This document shows, piece after piece, positions 5,027-6,094 of a stretch of DNA of 6,094 nt. The notes under the pieces were generated by a model, which worked only from the letters and a program-made list of their open reading frames with translations, was not told where the DNA came from and did no database searches. The position numbers and the translations under genes are program-made. How positions within the stretch are numbered: position 1 is the first letter of the stretch; every line of letters starts with the position of its first letter. The stretch is from an uncultured Rhodoluna sp. (GTDB taxonomy: Bacteria; Actinomycetota; Actinomycetes; Actinomycetales; Microbacteriaceae): positions 1 to 6,094 of the forward strand of contig CALDKR010000049.1 of assembly GCA_937898095.1 (NCBI GenBank), in the 5' to 3' direction.

Positions 5027-6094
5027 ATGTCTGGCATGTCACCGTTTGAACGCTTCGGCACCGGTCCATCTGCAACTGGCTTGTATCGCCCAGAATTCGA
5101 AAAAGACGCCTGTGGCTTAGCCATGGTCGCAACCCTTCGTGGCACACCAGGCCACGACATTGTTGACACCGCACTCAACGCACTTCGCAACCTTGAGCAC
5201 CGCGGCGCAGTTGGCTCAGACGCCGGCACTGGCGATGGTGCCGGAATCTTAACTCAGCTGCCAGACAAGTTCTTGCGCTCAGTGGCCCCGGTTGAATTGC
5301 CAGCCAAAGGTGAATATGCAGCCGGTCTAGTATTCTTGCCGACTGATGACTCAGAGCGCCTAGCAATCGAGGCTAAGTTTGCAACCCTAGCCAGTGAAGA
5401 GTCACTTGAGGTTTTAGGTTGGCGCGACGTTCCAGTTCGCTCACAAGAGCTTGGCGACCTTGCTCGCGAGGCGATGCCGGTTATTCGCCAGGTTTTCGTT
5501 ACCTCAGCCGACAAGGCAACCGGCCTGGAACTTGAGCGTCGCCTGTTCCGCCTTCGCAAGCGATCAGAACGCACCTTGGGTGCCTACCACCCATCACTGT
5601 CGTCAGAGACCATCGTTTACAAGGGAATGGTCACAACTCTGCAGCTTGAGCCGTTCTATCCAGACCTTAGCGACGAGCTTTTCGAAACCACCCTTGCATT
5701 GGTGCACTCGCGCTTCTCAACAAATACTTTCCCATCTTGGCCACTGGCTCACCCTTTCCGAATGATTGCCCACAATGGTGAAATCAACACTGTCAAAGGC
5801 AACTCAAGCTGGATGCGCGCCCGCGAGGCACAGCTTTCTTCAGAGCTAATCGGTGACGTAAAGCAATTGTTGCCGATCATCACTCCTGGCGCCTCAGACT
5901 CAGCGTCTTTCGACGAAGTGGTTGAACTGCTCTACATGTCGGGCCGAAGCCTGCCACACGCAATGATGATGATGATTCCTGAAGCCTGGGAGAAACAGTC
6001 AGACATTGACCCAAACCGCAAGAACTTCTATGAATATCACTCAATGCTCATGGAGCCTTGGGATGGCCCAGCAGCAGTTATCTTCACCGATGGC
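5027..6094 (+). CDS. gltB: Glutamate synthase large subunit, N-terminal part (partial)
   Basis: The reading frame is open from the ATG to the right edge: 356 codons of a protein normally about 1,500 residues long. GltB (GOGAT alpha subunit) takes the amide of glutamine and transfers it to 2-oxoglutarate, making two glutamates, with electrons delivered through the GltD subunit. Only most of the N-terminal class-II glutamine amidotransferase domain is visible. C29 in DACGLAMVATLRG is the expected catalytic nucleophile, so the first 28 residues would be a propeptide removed on maturation, as in other bacterial GltB proteins. Glutamine-site motifs follow: NLEHRGA, HSRFSTNT (227-234), HNGEINT (249-255), GASDSASFDE (288-297) and MMMIPEAW. 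The FMN, Fe-S and C-terminal beta-helix domains lie outside the window. A GGAG ribosome site six bases upstream supports the start. gltD would be expected downstream. The gene is separated from lgt by 117 bases and may be its own transcription unit. Confidence 0.96.
   Translation, partial: MSGMSPFERFGTGPSATGLYRPEFEKDACGLAMVATLRGTPGHDIVDTALNALRNLEHRGAVGSDAGTGDGAGILTQLPDKFLRSVAPVELPAKGEYAAGLVFLPTDDSERLAIEAKFATLASEESLEVLGWRDVPVRSQELGDLAREAMPVIRQVFVTSADKATGLELERRLFRLRKRSERTLGAYHPSLSSETIVYKGMVTTLQLEPFYPDLSDELFETTLALVHSRFSTNTFPSWPLAHPFRMIAHNGEINTVKGNSSWMRAREAQLSSELIGDVKQLLPIITPGASDSASFDEVVELLYMSGRSLPHAMMMMIPEAWEKQSDIDPNRKNFYEYHSMLMEPWDGPAAVIFTDG

Noticed and set aside
5254..5574. Minus-strand open frame of 106 residues inside gltB
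   Set aside because: Its Arg/Ser-rich translation is typical of an antisense shadow, and the + strand encodes the conserved amidotransferase domain of GltB.
5451..5765. Plus-strand open frame of 104 residues inside gltB
   Set aside because: It is in a different frame within gltB; the gltB frame carries the conserved HSRFSTNT motif over the same bases.
5963..5974. Four tandem ATG triplets (possible microsatellite)
   Set aside because: They encode the Met run before IPEAW, a conserved feature of GltB proteins, and the repeat is too short to suggest phase variation.

Overview
The window looks like a stretch of chromosome from a high-GC-phylum (Actinomycetota) bacterium, most likely a member of the Microbacteriaceae. 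This rests on gene order and protein character. The order is trpE, a tryptophan-operon-associated membrane protein, a small HG...W two-helix membrane protein, trpC, trpB, trpA, lgt, gltB, all on the + strand. The trpE to lgt part is an actinobacterial arrangement; Mycobacterium has trpE, Rv1610, trpC, trpB, trpA, lgt. Base composition by spot count is only about 50% G+C, well below soil or plant Microbacteriaceae. That suggests, as inference, a small-genome freshwater lineage such as the Rhodoluna/Aquiluna ('Luna') group.

Layout: 3-236 is the last 77 codons of trpE (anthranilate synthase component I), cut by the window edge. 236-808 encodes a four-helix membrane protein of the Trp-associated family, whose start overlaps the trpE stop by one base. 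809-891 is a short gap with a stem-loop and a candidate internal promoter. 892-1119 encodes a 75-residue two-helix membrane protein. trpC (1119-1895) starts with GTG inside that gene's stop codon. trpB (1934-3154) follows after 38 bases, and trpA (3155-3946) abuts trpB with no gap. lgt (3998-4909) follows after 51 bases. After 117 non-coding bases holding a hairpin, gltB (from 5027) runs off the right edge.

The enzymes cover the start and end of tryptophan synthesis: chorismate to anthranilate (TrpE), CdRP to indole-3-glycerol phosphate (TrpC), and indole-3-glycerol phosphate plus serine to tryptophan (TrpA/TrpB). trpG, trpD and trpF are not in the window. In actinobacteria trpD is commonly elsewhere and the TrpF step is often done by the dual-function isomerase PriA. 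Lgt (lipoprotein diacylglyceryl transfer) and GltB (glutamate synthase large subunit) are housekeeping genes with no direct enzymatic link to tryptophan.

All recognised enzymes keep their catalytic residues, apart from a substitution in Lgt discussed below. I see no mobile element, tRNA, rRNA, CRISPR array or foreign-looking segment. No stretch over 300 bases lacks a gene. I do not see a clearly new system; the least understood items are the two small membrane proteins inside the trp operon.
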